This document shows, piece by piece, positions 4,419 to 5,026 of a stretch of DNA of 5,026 bases. Origin of the DNA: Phycisphaerae bacterium (GTDB taxonomy: Bacteria; Planctomycetota; Phycisphaerae; UBA1845). Where the stretch lies: contig BQJS01000266.1 in NCBI GenBank assembly GCA_021604825.1, positions 1 through 5,026 on the forward strand. Direction: 5' to 3'. The notes beneath the pieces were generated by a model. That model was not told the DNA's origin and made no database searches. It worked only from the letters and a program-made list of their open reading frames with translations. Each line of letters starts with the position of its first letter. Position 1 is the stretch's first letter. The position numbers were made by a program, and so were the translations under genes.

Positions 4419-5026
4419 CTATACGCCCTCCTCATCCGGACGGTCTATGACGCGTACGCGCAACGTGGATACTCGCGTGCCCTGACATTCCTCGACGACA
4501 AACTCCGCGCCGTTCGTCTCCAATCGATCGCCGACCTCCAAAATCTTGTCGAAATGCCCCATCAAATAACCCGCGACCGTTTCGTGCTCCGTATCTTCGA
4601 ATGGCAATTCCAGCAACGCGCTCAATTCGTCGAGCGGGAGATTCCCTTCAACATGAAACGCATCACCACCAAGTTTTCGATACGGCAACGTAGACTCTTC
4701 GTTTTCCTCATGGATGTCACCGACCACTTCTTCCAGTGCGTCGTGCAGCGTCGCAATGCCTTCCGTGCCACCATACTCATCCACGACAATTGCGATGTGA
4801 GCGCGCCGTTGGCGTGCTTCGGTCACGAACTGCCGAACGGTCATGGTCTCCGGCGCAAAGAATGCGGATCGCATCAGATCACTCAATTTTGCGTCCGTTT
4901 CCCCGCGTGTAATGTTGGGCAACAAATCCTTCATCACAACCACACCACAAATATGATCCAGGTCTTCGTCGAACACGGGCATCCGGGAAAACGCGTTCTC
5001 ACGAAACGATTCCAACGCATCGGCAA
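4419..5026 (-). CDS. CBS/CorC_HlyC-domain protein, 5' end cut by the window edge (hemolysin-C/CorC family)
   Basis: About 201 codons of the 3' part are visible and the frame stays open to the window edge; the TTG near 5015 is an internal leucine codon, not a credible start. Counting residues from that codon, the end of a first CBS domain (FSRMPVFDEDLDHICGVVV, 9-27) and KDLL are followed by a second CBS domain with DEYGGTEGIATLHDALEEV (79-97). A CorC_HlyC domain (about 112-190) and a short acidic tail complete it. The missing N-terminus probably holds a CNNM membrane domain, as in the neighbouring paralogue, but a soluble CorC-like protein is not excluded. It shares the CBS and CorC layout with the next gene yet differs clearly in sequence, so the two are old paralogues, not a recent duplication. 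The stop is two bases before the next start, which makes an operon very likely. Confidence 0.9.
   Translation of the reverse strand, partial: ADALESFRENAFSRMPVFDEDLDHICGVVVMKDLLPNITRGETDAKLSDLMRSAFFAPETMTVRQFVTEARQRRAHIAIVVDEYGGTEGIATLHDALEEVVGDIHEENEESTLPYRKLGGDAFHVEGNLPLDELSALLELPFEDTEHETVAGYLMGHFDKILEVGDRLETNGAEFVVEECQGTRVSTLRVRVIDRPDEEGV
4426..4433 (-). promoter_or_regulatory. Strong Shine-Dalgarno of the CNNM/CorC gene
   Basis: GAGGAGGG on the minus strand lies nine bases before the ATG at 4416 and within the last codons of the upstream paralogue, whose stop is at 4421-4419. The arrangement allows ribosomes finishing the first gene to restart on the second. Confidence 0.6.

Noticed and set aside
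5013..5015. TTG as the start of the first CBS/CorC gene
   Set aside because: The frame continues to the window edge and a start here would cut through the first CBS domain; the gene is partial.

Overview
The window looks like chromosomal DNA of a Gram-negative-type bacterium with moderately high GC and a preference for G or C at third codon positions. I cannot assign a species. The mix of CNNM/CorC proteins, a DUF502 membrane protein and a UbiB-like kinase, with alternative TTG/GTG starts and sparse intergenic DNA, would suit an uncultured PVC-like or Hydrogenedentes-like lineage, but that is an inference from style only. All confident genes lie on the minus strand, so transcription runs from the right edge to the left.

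Right half (5026 to 2361): a tightly packed cluster of three membrane-protein genes. It begins with the 3' part of a CBS/CorC_HlyC protein cut by the window edge. Two bases later comes a complete 437-residue CNNM-CBS-CorC_HlyC paralogue, which overlaps by 23 bp a 254-residue DUF502 protein. Good Shine-Dalgarno sequences, each nine bases from the start codon, lie inside the preceding gene, so translational coupling is likely. The pair of CNNM/CorC proteins suggests divalent-cation (Mg2+/Co2+) transport or homeostasis at the inner membrane. The role of DUF502 is unknown.

Middle (2360 to 1892): a 469-bp gap without a confident gene. It is rich in structure: a 16-bp perfect palindrome at a candidate promoter for the next gene, two short direct-repeat families, three further hairpins, a 51-codon plus-strand ORF with a Shine-Dalgarno sequence and coding-like third-position GC, and a hairpin spanning the converging stop codons of that ORF and DUF502. 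It may be a decayed mobile or dispersed repeat, or a small-gene/structured-RNA locus.

Left half (1891 to 215): a complete UbiB/AarF/ADCK-family atypical kinase of 558 residues with intact nucleotide-binding and family motifs and two C-terminal membrane segments.

Left edge (about 195 to 1): an AT-rich block holding the best promoter in the window (TTGCAA, 16 bp, TGG-TAAGAT with A-tracts upstream), pointing left. It is followed by a leader hairpin and a 21-residue lysine-rich small ORF that ends in an A8 run forming the slippery heptamer A-AAA-AAG directly before its stop codon. This small transcription unit and the structured gap are the least ordinary parts of the window. No tRNA, rRNA, CRISPR array, intact transposase or terminator with a U-tract was seen.
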